Positions 1-10,508 of a stretch of DNA of 45,030 bases are shown here, one piece after another. A model generated the notes under the pieces. It worked only from the letters and a program-made list of their open reading frames with translations. It was not told the DNA's origin and did not search any database. The stretch spans positions 1 to 45,030 of the forward strand of contig JFHB01000235.1 of assembly GCA_000729835.1 (NCBI GenBank), written 5' to 3'. A program made the translations under genes and the position numbers. This stretch comes from Atkinsonella hypoxylon (Eukaryota > Ascomycota > Sordariomycetes > Hypocreales > Clavicipitaceae). The number at the start of each line of letters is the position of its first letter. The stretch's first letter is position 1.

Positions 1-617
1 GGGGGGTGGGGGGGTAACCTTTTAAGGGGGAGAAAAAAAAGGGGCAGTTAAAAAATTCAAATTCAAATTAGTTAGTCAATAGAAAAAATTTCTGGGACGG
101 ACGGCCCCGTTTTTTTTTTTTTTTTTGGTTTGTTTGTTCTACCGGGGTTTCAAGGACCCGAGGATCTGCCGCTGACAAAGAACGGAGCACTTAGGCTAAA
201 GCCGTTTCTTGGTCAGCGTAGTTTGTCTGGCATCTGTGCTAGTGGCGGGATTGGCGTTTTTTATTCTTCCCATCAGGTTTTTATGTTTATTTCTCATTTT
301 TTATCTCAAATGTAAAATATAGTTTGCATCATCTTTTTGCTTCACTTTCTGGTACATTTGTATATACAAATAATTGGTTTTCATAATGGTTGACGGCATA
401 ACGAGCTACATTGCGATGAATCGGACGTCAGGAAAGGTTTGCGTTTCTGCAAGAGGCACATTGGCGATGAACTTTTCTTATTCACTATTCGAAATGTCCA
501 TTATGCAATGCTGTTTTAAAACTGTAGACAGTGAGTGCTCTGGATATAAAGGGCAGTTCGGTGGCCAGCTTCTCCTGTTCTGTGCTGTGACGTGAGCTAG
601 TTGAGCTGACGTGCATG

Positions 618-626
618 TATATAAGG
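618..626 (+). promoter_or_regulatory. TATA-like element (TATATAAGG)
   Basis: A good TATA-box match lies just upstream of a short CCCCTG repeat and about 70 bases before an ATG at 693 that opens only a 20-codon frame. No recognisable coding region follows, so promoter function is only a possibility. Confidence 0.2.
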
Positions 627-641
627 CATGTCTGTATTATC

Positions 642-662
642 CTGCCCCTGCCCCTGCCCCTG
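642..662. repeat. Short CCCCTG tandem repeat
   Basis: Three and a half units of CCCCTG are seen directly, next to the TATA-like site. Simple-sequence repeat of unknown significance. Confidence 0.7.
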
Positions 663-1266
663 GCCTGTGCCGTCGGTCAGGAGTAACATAACATGAATAG
701 CACGCTGGAGGATTTCCCACGATTCGCAACCCATTGCTCGCTCGGCATGTCATAAACGTGGCATCTCAAGATATGCCCCGATGAACAAGGCCCGTGCTGC
801 AGCCCAGAAGGAAAGCGGCGGGCAATATGCAGGCTGGCTGTCAGTCCATGAAAGCACGGAGCTCGACGAGCGCGCCCAAGTGCCGCACCGCACCTCACCT
901 CATCTTCCGATCGCACTTTTTCCGTTAAATGGCGCTGCTTGATCGGATTGTGAGCTATAATGTCGTCCAACTTGGGACGCAGAGAGGATGGCTTGATGTG
1001 ATGGGCGCGGCACCCCTTTTTTTTTCAAGGGTACACTCAGATTGCACGGCTGATGCTTGTCTACCTTGAATGATCTTGTCAGCCACCGTTTGCTGGTACG
1101 TGAAGGCGGTGATGGGCTCATGCTGTTGGCGAAACGACGCATTCGATTTACGTGCCATGCTTGACGGGTATATCGGCAGGAGAATGCTGCACTGGACGAC
1201 TGGCGTTGCCACAGCCAACACTTCCTTGTGTCAGTCCCTCTACCTCTAACGTCATCCTCAGCGGTC

Positions 1267-2330
1267 TCACGGTGCTGGCTTGAGGGCATACATGCGCACT
1301 GGGAACAGACGTCTCGGCGGCACTTCAGGAAGACCACGCTGCTCATCTGTCCTGACCAGTTTCAGCCCTGCCCGATGGAACAAGCTTCGGAATTTCGTGT
1401 CCTCCCTAGGGATGGGAACATGGTTAGTCAGGTCTTTGGGCACAGATCAGAATGGCCTTTGCATCCGGGATGTGTGCTGGCTAAGCCAGGGTCATCACTG
1501 CTTATATGTCCGTCGCTTCGCACCTTTCGTCTGGGCAATCGAGGTGAAGCCCAGCCCCGTGGATGCAAGCCGGACTACAGACAGATAGCTCGCGAGACCG
1601 GGACCGGACAATACCAGTCGGCAGAAGGCTCTCAACTTACCTCGTCACACTGCTGTCCGTCTCATCAAACAAGTCGACTCCGCTCATACTCAGGTTCTCC
1701 TTGACGACGATGACGCCGCCAGGCCGCAGGACAGTCTTGCAGGTCTGCAAATACCCAACTACCTGCTCATCCGCAAGGTACCCCAGACACCACTGCGTCC
1801 AGACGACATCGTACTCAACGCCCGTCCGCGGCACCCAGTCTTCCAGCCCGACGTTGAAAATGCGGCGAACGCCCGGCCACCCACGAAGGCCATCCGTGAA
1901 CCTGACGACCGGCTCCACGACGTCCACCTCCTCGGCGACGTGCAGCAGCAGGCCTTTACTGATTCTGCCGATCCTGCAGGGTCAGGCAAAAGGTAAAAAG
2001 TCAGTCCCAGCTTACGAGCGACCGGCGTCTGGTGGTTTTTTGATTTTTTTTTTTTTTTTTCGTTTCTACGCACCCTGCACCAGCATCCAGCGCACTGCGC
2101 ACCCGGCTTCTATCGCGCTTGGTCCCGATCCCCAGTCTGGCGAGGAAGGTGCGCGAGCCTTGCAGATCGATGCGGGAGATGGAGTTGAAGCCGTCGATGG
2201 AGGGAATGCCGCCGAGCATGCCGTTTTCGTCGGCGGCCGTCTTGGTCCAGTATGTGAGGGCGGAGTCTTTGCTGATGGCGTCGCTGACGCTGGGGGATGG
2301 ATTGTCCATGACTTGTGATGACGTGTCCAT
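1267..2330 (-). CDS. NTM1: N-terminal Xaa-Pro-Lys alpha-N-methyltransferase (NTM1/TAE1 family), three exons
   Basis: Exons 2330-2074, 1973-1641 and 1405-1267 join in frame (257+333+139 = 729 nt) to encode 242 residues plus TGA. The family transfers methyl groups from S-adenosylmethionine to the alpha-amine of proteins starting X-Pro-Lys, such as ribosomal proteins. Seen in order: YW-K/T and GMLGG start block, SAM-binding motif I DAGAGIGR (built across the first splice junction), acidic VDVVEP, the family's WTQWCLGYL signature, LRPGGVIVVKEN, DSSVTRED, and a C-terminal FPVRMYALKP ending. Intron 1 (100 nt) runs GTGCGT to CTGCAG with an ACTGAC branch site. Intron 2 (235 nt) runs GTAAGT to CCCTAG with a perfect ACTAAC branch site at 1428-1423. 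Human NTMT1 is 223 residues, so the length fits. The start at 2330 is the outer of two in-frame ATGs (2330 and 2309) created by a tandem duplication. No disabling change seen. Confidence 0.93.
1406..1640 (-). other. Intron 2 of the NTM1 homologue
   Basis: Donor GTAAGT at 1640, acceptor CCCTAG ending at 1406, ACTAAC branch point 17-22 nt upstream of the acceptor. It is longer than the typical 50-100 nt fungal intron. Splicing joins DSSVT to REDTKFRSLF, as expected for the family. Confidence 0.88.
1974..2073 (-). other. Intron 1 of the NTM1 homologue, with a 17-base homopolymer
   Basis: The intron starts GTGCGT, has an ACTGAC branch-point candidate and ends CTGCAG. It contains a 17-base A run on the coding strand (2060-2044). 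Removal restores the glycine-rich SAM-binding loop, which confirms the splice pair. Confidence 0.9.
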
Positions 2331-2348
2331 GACACTTGTGATGACGTG
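2305..2348. repeat. Tandem duplication spanning the NTM1 start codon
   Basis: A 21-bp unit (2305-2325) is followed by a 23-bp near-copy (2326-2348) that differs by a 2-bp insertion. Each contains the complement of an ATG in the same sequence context, giving in-frame methionines at residues 1 and 8 and a TGACGTG motif in each copy. The spacing of 21 nt keeps both starts in frame. Confidence 0.9.
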
Positions 2349-2885
2349 ATGCCGATGATAGGATCTAACTAGATGAACGAGGTAACTGTTTGGTGTGATG
2401 AGGAGGTTTTGCGTTTCGCAAAAAAAATTGTTGTTATTAAATTTTTTTTTTCCCTCCCCGTCGTCGGTGCCCCACTTTTATCACGGCACTTATTTCCCAA
2501 AAGGGGATTGATTGATATTACACTACTTACTACTTTCGTCTTCCTTGCAAACTAAATATGATATTGAAATTTCATCCAGATGGGGACAGGCTTAGAAAAG
2601 GTAGCACCTGGTCGAAACATGGCAGTTTGTTCCTGATCGCCGCGACTAGATACCATGTCCACGCTTCCTAAATGGTTCAATTGGCAATACCGTATGCAGA
2701 TTGGCTTCGTGCATCAATCCATACGAATACGAACGGCAGGGGTCCTTGGTTCAACGCTGATCCATATATTCCGTAGTTATTCTGTAGAGCAAGCTAGTTA
2801 CTGCTTAGTTAGAACTGCCGATAGGCTGCATCAGACCAAATGACGCAGATCCCGTCATGCTCAGCCTCATGTGCTATGTGCTTGG
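2349..2885. other. Upstream region of the NTM1 homologue; no recognisable gene
   Basis: This is the gap between the methyltransferase start and the first retroelement. It holds an A/T-rich, pyrimidine-rich stretch near 2420-2460 on the plus strand. A 62-codon frame at 2655-2843 (plus) has a fair start context but no recognisable similarity. The region presumably contains the NTM1 promoter; no clear TATA box was assigned. Confidence 0.5.
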
Positions 2886-3059
2886 TGTTGAGGGAGGTAC
2901 GAGCGGATACATTACAATATCGTTGACGTCATCTATATGATTGAAAGAACAAGCAGGAACGGATCATATTACTTGTATTAATATCATCTAGCGTTACGAG
3001 ATTCTAAATCTCTTTTCTTCTTTAATTAATTCTACAATTGTTTTATTATAACTTCTACA
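2886..3059 (+). repeat. Candidate 5' LTR of element G
   Basis: The sequence runs from TGTTGAGGG to ACTTCTACA, immediately before a PBS. It is short (174 bp) and lightly mutated compared with what follows. It contains a perfect TGACGTCA site at 2924-2931. The right end is supported by the PBS; the left end rests only on a TG start and cannot be checked because no second LTR is present. Confidence 0.45.
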
Positions 3060-3081
3060 GGTTATAAGCCCGGCTTATAAC
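3060..3081 (+). other. Primer-binding site of element G, inside a perfect palindrome
   Basis: GGTTATAAGCCCGG fits the complement of the anticodon stem-loop of initiator tRNA-Met (GGTTATGAGCCC) with one TG to TA change, the half-tRNA priming known for Ty5 and Drosophila copia. From 3061 the sequence is also a 10+1+10 perfect inverted repeat (GTTATAAGCC C GGCTTATAAC). Confidence 0.75.
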
Positions 3082-3419
3082 GCTTTTTAATTGTTAATCC
3101 TAGGACCCTATAAACCCTAAATTACCCTACTAATTTAAATTTTATTAAACCCTATAACTGCACTATTACTACTACTATACTAGCTATTACGCTACATTAA
3201 ATCTATTATTGCTAATTAATCTAATTATTATTTCTCTGCTTATTTTATTAAATTTATCTTTTAAATATTAGTTTTAAATTAAAAGTTTTATTCCTAATTA
3301 GTAAATAATCTCTTTACACTATCTAGAACTTTTTAGCTTATTCTATATATAATATTAAAATTTTTGCTACTATCTATATATTAAACACTATTATAATATC
3401 TACTAAGATAAAAATTAAT

Positions 3420-4116
3420 TCTACCTTATTCCCTAAGCTTAAAGCTAATAGTAGAAACTATTTTATTTAGTAAAGAACCTAAATATAAGTATTTAACTTT
3501 ATTTTATTAAATAATATTATGCTTAAAAAACGAACTTATTCTACTATAGTAGCTAACTAACCTACTTTTAATAAGTAAGATTTAAAGGCAATAATTATAT
3601 TAATAAGCTCTATTTATTCTAATCTTAGTCTATTTATTACTAGTTATAATACTGCTGCTAAAGTATAAACTCTCTTGTTAAATTGTTTTAATTATAATAT
3701 AAGTAACTTAACTATTTACTTATTTTAATAATTAATAAATTTAAGATATAATAACAGTAAAGATTTAGAGAAATACATTAATCTATTTTAATAACTCTAG
3801 AATAAATTGTTAACTTAAACATTAAGCTCTAAATAACTTATTAAAAAAGCAATACTAAATATATTTAACTTAGATAATGTTAAAGGATCTTTTTTCCTTA
3901 CTATATTGCCTAATACTATAGATTATATTGTTAATAACTTTTTAAGTTAAAACTTAATAAAGTTTTCTAATATTAAACTAAAGATATTAAATATTGTAAA
4001 TTAAAATAAGTTATTTAATAAAGCTGCTGTATATTATATAATAACATTAAACAAACGAAAGAATAACAGTAAAAAATCATTAAATTAATGTAACAACAAT
4101 AAGAAATAAGGGAACA
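3420..4116 (+). pseudogene. Element G gag remnant (5' part)
   Basis: Reading through TAG/TAA as glutamine or tryptophan gives a Copia-type Gag core, including a segment like SKDLEKYINLF, an ILPNTIDYIVNN block (family: LP..YD..V) and a following ELK-type helix region. Coding is interrupted at 4116 by solo LTR X. The start codon was not identified; 3082-3420 appears to be untranslated leader. Many stops are present, so it cannot make protein. Confidence 0.55.
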
Positions 4117-4810
4117 TTTTGAAAATAATAGGGATTACAGGACTAGATAGAAGAGGGTAGTGGTCTCTTATATTTAGCACCTGTAATTGCTCCTAGCAAT
4201 TATCACGTAGTGGAAGCAGCAACGGCCTAAATCAAGCTGTAGTGTATAGTATAGATCACGTAGAGGCAGTAGATAACTATAATAATAGTGGTATCTTATA
4301 TTAAGAGCGCTGTAACAAACAAGTGAGAGTAGGATCTTAAATCTTTCTAGTCCCTTATAGACCCTCTAACTATATTAGCGGGCTGTAGTTGCTAGAAGGG
4401 GCTTATAGGCTACTTTATAATTTCCGCAAAAAGATTTACTATATAAAAACAAAAAAATCAACTTACAGCTATACAAACGAGAAACCTATATATACAATTT
4501 AATAAATTCTACTAATAGTAAATAACCCTTATAAGCAACTCTATCCAACAATTATACCATTAGATAGCCCTAATTCTTAGCTTTTAAATAATATACTTCT
4601 TGAATTTCTACTATTACTAGTTGTAGAGAAAAACGCTGTTAAAGCTAACTATAGGTTAGGTAACTTTGCCTTAGTTAAATCTAGATGTTTTACATTTAGT
4701 AACAGCGATATCTCTACCAAAAATCAACGTAACAAGACCTAATAAGGGTCACGTGATAGAGCAACTAGTAGGCATAAAAATAGGCTATACAGGGTAGCTT
4801 ATTTTTAACA
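4117..4810 (-). repeat. Solo LTR X of the A/C/F Copia family, minus orientation
   Basis: This 694-bp segment is the reverse complement of the LTR seen at 5153, 20077 and 38141, from TGTTAAAAAT (at 4810) to TTTTCAAAA (at 4117). It is flanked by a perfect 5-bp duplication GAACA at 4112-4116 and 4811-4815. No internal domain accompanies it, so it is a solo LTR left by LTR-LTR recombination. It sits inside element G's gag. Confidence 0.93.
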
Positions 4811-4815
4811 GAACA

Positions 4816-5152
4816 ATAGAAAGGAATGTACCTAGTGTTAATCTTAAAATTTTAACTTTATTAGATATATCTATACTAACTATTAGAAACTTGCTAAATA
4901 CAAAAAACAATAGAAATAGAAATCTAATAATACAGCAAACTAAGCAAAAGACAACAATAAATCTAATTCTACTAAATCTAAAGATGCTGTTGCATTTATA
5001 ACTTTAATGGATGTTAATGTCTCTGCTTTTGCTACTTTACCTAACGTTAATAGAATTTAATCTTAGATCTTTAATTTAGAAGCCTCTAAATATATATTAG
5101 GTTATTCTAATAATTTTATATAACTTTAACCTTATTCTAGAATTATTACTGT
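4816..5152 (+). pseudogene. Element G gag end and protease start
   Basis: After solo LTR X the frame resumes with a K/N/S-rich Gag tail, then AVAFITLMDVN and a protease start. The expected D-T-G-A active site reads N-L-E-A (near 5072-5083), consistent with G to A mutations. The frame stops abruptly at the insertion of element A. A zinc knuckle cannot be read with confidence. Confidence 0.6.
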
Positions 5153-5851
5153 TGTTAAAAATAAGCTACCCTGTATAGCCTATTTTTATGCCTACTAGTT
5201 GCTCTATTACGTGACCCTTATTAGGTCTTGTTACGTTGATTTTTAGTAGAGATATTGCTGTTACTAGATGCAAAACATCTAGAATTGACTAGAGTAAAGT
5301 TGCCTAACCTATAGTTAACTTTAACTGCGATTTTCTCTACAACTAGCAATAGTAGAAATTTAAGAAGTATACTATTTAAAAGCTAAGAATTAGGGCTATT
5401 TAATAGTATAATTGTTAGATAGAGTTACTTATAAGGGTTGCTTATTATTAGTAGAATTTGTTAAATTGTACATATAGGCGTCTTATTTATATAGCTGTAA
5501 GTTGATTTTTTTGTTTTTATATAGTAAATCTTTTTGCGGAAATTATAAAGTAGCTTATAAGCCCCTTCTAGCGACTACAGCCTACTAATATAGTTAGAGG
5601 GTCTATAAAGGACTAGAAAGATTTAAGATTCTACCCTTACTAACTTATTCGTTACAGCGCTCTTAATATAAAGATACTACTATTACAGTTATCTATTGCC
5701 TCTATGTGATCTAGTACTATACACAACAGCTTAATTTAGGCCGCTGCTGCTTCTACTACGTAATAATTGCTAGGAGCAATTACAGGTGCTAAATCTAAGA
5801 GACCACTACTCTCTTAGATATCTAGTCCTGTAATCCCTATTATTTTCAATA
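5153..5851 (+). repeat. 5' LTR of element A
   Basis: 699 bp, from TGTTAAAAATAAGC to TTTTCAATA, with inverted ends TGTT/AATA (AACA before RIP). It contains a TATA-like TTTTATATAG near 5515 and is followed directly by the PBS at 5852. The LTR lies 342 bp from, and inverted relative to, solo LTR X. Confidence 0.92.
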
Positions 5852-6786
5852 GGTTATAAGCCCAGAAGACCTATCTACAAGCTGTTAGCCCGCTGAAATC
5901 TACTATTGTGTACTGTATTACCCACTAGAAGCTATATTAAGACCTACGCTAGCAGCTATTACTGCTATTAGTAGCTTGCTAGAAGCTATTAATACCTACT
6001 GCATATATATCGCTAGCTACTATACTGGTGTTTTTATTCTGCCTACCCTATGCCTTCTGCACTCTATGCACCCTATATATATACACTTTTAAAGCTATTC
6101 TTAATAGCTAGGTTCTATTGTTGTGCAACATTAAAATATATACATCTATATACATTATATTCGCACTGCGAATTGTTTTATTAAGCACTACCTAATTAAT
6201 TATTTCCATTAAGAAATAAGCTTAGCGCTGCACTGCATCGCTTGTTGTTGTGCTGTTATCTTGTATATTGTGCACCCTATACACCTCTATTAGTAGCTAT
6301 ACTACAATTTATAGTGCACGCCTAACAGCTCTTATTGCAGATATTCCTATGTTTTTAGTTGCAGAATTAATTTATATAGTAATCCTACTGATTAGGATTT
6401 TAAAGTAGGAATTAGCTGGATATCCCTAAATTAACTGTGCCTAGGTCTTCACTAATTTGTTAGAACCTAATTGGAGAAGAATCTCCTGAATTTTTTAGCT
6501 AAAAATAGCTAGCACCTATGTTTTATGCCTCTCGCGACTGCTTGTTAATCTAGTCTGCTATATAAATTGTATGCGCATATAGATTGCGATATAATGCAGC
6601 CTTTAGAGCCTGTTATACCTATTACAAAAGAAATTGGAGAAAAATCTTAGTATAATTTCTAAAGATATAGGGCACTTCTAGCCTATATTTAGTAAGAATT
6701 ATTACTGTTATTTACTACTATTTCCACTGTAATTTAGGCTATAATTAGCTATAAAGAGCGTTAAATTAGCTATTAAAACCCTTAAA
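5852..6786 (+). other. Element A primer-binding site and untranslated leader
   Basis: The region starts with GGTTATAAGCCCAG (5852-5865), the initiator tRNA-Met half-molecule PBS. The rest is a ~920-bp leader conserved in elements B, C and F (for example the block around GCGCTGCACTGCATCGC near 6226). It has no open frame shared between copies. Confidence 0.8.
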
Positions 6787-9700
6787 ATAGCACTAAAAGG
6801 AATAAGTAAGGGAAAGAGCATAAGCCCTAAAAGGGGTAGTAGTTCTAGTACACTAGCTAATCTAGCTGCTGCTACTAGCTTTCTTGGTCCAGTAAGGTCC
6901 CCTCCCTTAGCTAGTAGATTTCTCTTCTAATAAAGAAGATTATACAGCTAAGAAGGCTCTAAAAGAAGCTAGATTAGCTTCTAAAAGAGTAGTGTAAGTC
7001 TATAATGTTTAAGCTAATCTAAAAGCTTAAATAGATAAGCAATAAGAGACCCTAAATAGATTTATTAGGTATAGTGAAGTAAAATAAAGCTAAAATAAAG
7101 GTAATATAGCTAATTTACTAAGTAAATTAGATACTATAATTATATCTATAGGTAATCTCTCTATAGAGTCTCCCTCTAAGGTAGTAGATTCTATTACTTC
7201 TAAAAGAGCTTCTAAAGTCTCTTTTAAAGCCCCTAAACCTTCTAGTTTCTCTAATAGTGCTACTTTTCTGCCTGCTTTTAATAAAGGCACTATAAAAGAG
7301 TTAAATAAGAAGGTCTACTCTATTCTAGAGGCTGCTAAGCTAAAAGGCCCTAAAAATTTTAAATAGTGGAAGCAAGCTTTAACTATTTAATTTAGAGCAC
7401 TAGGATTCCCTTAATTTATTAATAATCCTAGTATAGCTAGTACATTAGTAGATTTAGAGCAAGCTATTATCCTTATAATTATAAGAGATAGTTGCTAATC
7501 TAGACCTTAAGCTGCTATAAGCTAGCATAAGTCCTCTGTAGATGCCTATAACGTTCTAGTTAGGCAGTATTTATAGAGTGCTAAAATACAATGTAGTACG
7601 CTATATACTAGTTATTACAACTTATCGTTTTTAAACTATAAGGGATCTTTAGAGGCCTTTAATGCTAAATTTAATAATTTACTAGCTAGATTATAGCTCT
7701 ATAGTGTAGCTATTAATCCTATTAACTAGGTAAATTATTATATTAATGCTTTAAAGAAGACCTTCCCTAGCTAGGCTAAAAGGCAGCAATATTCTATTAG
7801 AGCTGCTAGAGCATAAGGTCTATCTGTAAAAATGCTGAATTTACAGTTCCTTATAGCTAACTTATTAGAAGAACAAAGAGATAAAAGCTTCTCTATATCT
7901 AAGGCTCTTAGTTATAAAGCTTCTAACTTTAATGGTTTTAATAATAATAATAAAGCTAACTAAGGAAAGAATCCTTCTAATTAGAAGAAGAATTCTGATT
8001 TTAATTTTAACGATTCTAATGCCTCTAAAGAAAAAGATTAAGATAAAGCCTCTAAGAATAAGAAGAAGTAAAAGGGTTGAAGAAGAAGTAATAAAAACTC
8101 TAGGAATAAGGATAGAGAAGCTGCTTTTGCTATAGGTTGTTATAACCTATCTACTAGCAACTAGGATACTATAGATTCTAATAGTGATTCTAGTAGTTCT
8201 AGTAGTAATAATTCTTACGATTTAGATATAGAATCTACTACTAGTGATACTAGTACTACTAGTAATAATACCCCTTCTTTTAACTATTCTAATAGAATAA
8301 TTAAAAACTCCTTACTATACAATATAGGTTCTACCTGTTATATAGTTAACAATAAGGCATTTTTTAGGACTTTTAAGCCTATAAAAAAGGGTAAAACCGC
8401 GCCTATTGCTACTAGAGGAGGTCCTATTTATCCTAAAGGACAGGGAACTGCTGTATTCTAAGTACTAGTTAGTATAAATCCAGCTAAATATAGGCCTTTA
8501 GCTCTAAAGGATGCTCTATATTGCCTAGGTTTAGATACTAACCTAATTAGTGGTCTAAAGCACTATTTAATAGGGGGCACTCTCCTTAGAAATTAGCTAT
8601 TTCTAGCTAATAGAAGCTGCTGTAGGCTTCTAAATCCTAAAAAGTATAGTTTCTTTCTATAGCTTAAGGGGCAAGAGACCCCTAAAGTGTGTAAAAACCA
8701 CGCTAATCTCTCTTATATAGGATTTAGTAGTTATAATAGCAATTATAATACTAGTTATTCTATAGAGGTTTAAATCCCTTAACAGCCTAGTTTTAATCTA
8801 GAGGAATATAGCTGAATCGAGGAATTATCTGATTTTAAAGAAGATAATACTAATAACAATGCTATAGAGCCATTAGCCCTAGTTCCTAAACAGGCTCCTA
8901 GTTAGATTCCTTCTAATAACGGGGATTTAGAAGGTCTAAATCCTAAGTTGCTGGATATTGGAGGAAGTAGCTGTCTAGATCCCTTAAACAAGGCCTGTAG
9001 TTCTCAAGAGATCTAGCAAGATAGAGAGCAACAGGAAGCTAGCTCTAATAATAATTCTAGTAACCCTATAGCTTCTTCTTCCTATAAGAAGCTCCTAGAA
9101 TTAGCTGCTACTTAGCACGTTAGATTAGGGCATATAGGACTCCCTTTACTAAAGAAGACTGCTTCTATTACTAAAGGTATTCCTAATTTTACAAAAATTA
9201 AGGAAAAGGATTTTAACTGCCTAGCTTGCAACTAAGCTAAAGCTGTTAGAAGACCTAGCAAGCATGCTATTCCTAACCCCCCTAGATGTTTAGATATTAT
9301 AGAGGGAGATACCGTTAAAATAGAGCCTATACTGCACAATAAGAGGCCTTTAGTTCTTTTTCTAATTAATAGAAAATTACGGTATAAGTGGTCTTTTAAT
9401 CTAGCTAATAAAGAGAGTTCTACTCTCTATAGCTGTATTAAAGGCTTCTTTAAGGAATTAAAAAACCAGTATAACTGCTACCCTAAACACCTTTATTTTA
9501 ATAGTAGTATAGAAATTAATACTAGGTTGCAAGCTTAGCTATCTTCTAAGGGTATTTGCTTTAGCACCTCTTACCCCTATATTTACAAACAGAATAGGCT
9601 AATAGAGAGAGCTATAAGGGTACTTCTAGACCGTTTGCGTGCTACCCTATAGTAGTTACAATTACCTCTATATCTATAGTCTTACATCCTTCCTACTATA

Positions 9701-9815
9701 GTGGATTTAGTTAATACTACTGCGAATAGTACTAAACCACTAAGTCCTAAACAGCTATATCTAGCTAATTTAGAGCCTTCTAGGACCTATAAGCCTGATT
9801 TTACCAAAATAAAAG
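6787..9815 (+). pseudogene. Element A gag-pol remnant, 5' part (Gag, protease, integrase)
   Basis: The frame opens at 6787 with ATA in place of the expected ATG, then 1008 codons run without a net indel to 9810. The order is a S/T/P-rich N-terminus, a coiled-coil-like segment, Gag core, K/N/S-rich basic tail without a CCHC knuckle, protease (D-T-G-S read as N-I-G-S near 8325), pre-integrase HVRLGH (near 9120) with CLAC, then integrase with EGD (near 9310) and the second aspartate replaced (YFN). Dozens of TAG/TAA codons replace Q and W. Element B interrupts the frame just after the integrase core. Ordinary Copia Gag-Pol order with no frameshift between gag and pol. Confidence 0.85.
9811..9815 (+). 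repeat. Target-site duplication of element B (left), AAAAG
   Basis: An identical AAAAG follows the right LTR at 17690-17694. Removing B and one copy rejoins element A's coding sequence. Confidence 0.93.
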
Positions 9816-10508
9816 TGTTAAAAATAAGCTACCCTATATAGCCTATTTTTATGCCTACTAGTTGCTCTATCACGTGACCCTCTTTTGGTTGTGTTACGTT
9901 GATTTTTAGTAGAGATATCGCTGTTACTAGATGCAAACATCTAGATTTAACTAAGGCAAAGTTGCCTAACCTATAGTCAGCTTTAACAGCGTTTTTCTCT
10001 ACAACTAGCAGTAGTAGAAATTCAAGAAGTATACTAATTAAAAGCTAAGAATCTAGGCTTTCTAATAGTATAATTGTTAGGTAGAGTTACTTATAAGGGT
10101 TTTTTCTATTAGTAGAAATTGTTAAATTGTGCATATAGGTTTCTCGTTTATATAGCTGTAAGTCGATTTTTTTGTTTTTATATAGTAAATCTTTTTGCGG
10201 AAATTATAAAGTAGCCTATAAGCCCCTTCTAGCGACTACAGCCTGCTAATATAGTTAGAGGGTCTATAAGGGACTGGAATAGATTCGAGATCCTACCCTC
10301 ACTTATTCGTTACAGCGCTCTCAATATAAAGATACTACTATTACAGTTATCTATTGCCTTCTACGTGACTAGTAAAACACACTATAGCTTGATTTAGGCC
10401 GTTGCAGCTTCTACTGCGTAATAAATTGCTAGGCAATTATAGGTGCTAATCTAGAGGCTTCACTACCCTCTTAGATATCTAGTTCTGTAATCCCTATTAA
10501 TTTCAATA
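9816..10508 (+). repeat. 5' LTR of element B
   Basis: 693 bp, TGTTAAAAAT to TTTCAATA. It aligns without gaps in the parts compared with the 3' LTR; all differences noted are C/T or G/A. It contains a CACGTG motif and a TATA-like TTTTATATAG. Confidence 0.95.

Larger units (their letters stand above)
1..1266. other. Region with normal base composition and no recognisable gene
   Basis: I recognise no conserved protein here on either strand. Short open frames exist (for example 374-595 plus and 677-970 minus), but their translations resemble no family I know and show no domain. Visible structure: G-rich runs at the extreme left end, a 17-base T run at 110-126, a TATA-like site at 618-626 and three CCCCTG units near 642-662. 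The segment just left of 1267 would contain the 3' UTR of the methyltransferase gene. A lineage-specific or heavily spliced gene cannot be excluded. Confidence 0.5.
2886..5152 (+). mobile_element. Element G: truncated, RIP-mutated Copia retrotransposon
   Basis: A probable LTR end and an initiator-tRNA-type PBS at 3060 are followed by a leader, a gag remnant and the start of a protease. The body is interrupted by solo LTR X (4117-4810) and then cut at 5152 by element A. The reading frame across X resumes after the 5-bp duplication. Its internal sequence differs from the A/B/C/F family, so this is a separate Copia family. The 3' part of G is not recognised in the window. The left boundary at 2886 is tentative. 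Confidence 0.7.

Noticed and set aside
900..1346. 148-codon minus-strand frame
   Set aside because: It overlaps the true last exon of the methyltransferase in another frame and resembles no known protein.
1495..1588. Alternative third exon of the methyltransferase with text like SVVRLASTGLGF
   Set aside because: It needs a poor GAG acceptor and lacks the family's C-terminus. The exon at 1405-1267 has a perfect branch point, joins DSSVT to REDTKFRSLF and ends in MYALKP.
1228..1704. 158-codon plus-strand frame
   Set aside because: It is antisense to the last exon, intron 2 and the end of exon 2 of the methyltransferase, with no recognisable domain.
7090..7290. Antisense frame starting MPLLKAGRK, also at 11761-11967 and 22010-22207
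   Set aside because: It is a shadow of the conserved gag sequence in elements A, B and C. RIP makes TAG/TAA on the gag strand, while their complements are sense codons, so the reverse strand stays open by default.
7932..8135. 67-codon I/L/K-rich frame
   Set aside because: It lies in a shifted frame over the Lys/Asn-rich Gag tail of element A; low-complexity shadow.
5153..9815. Host genes hidden in the AT-rich block
   Set aside because: All readable protein stretches fit Gag, protease, integrase, RT or RNase H of LTR elements, with RIP-type stops throughout.
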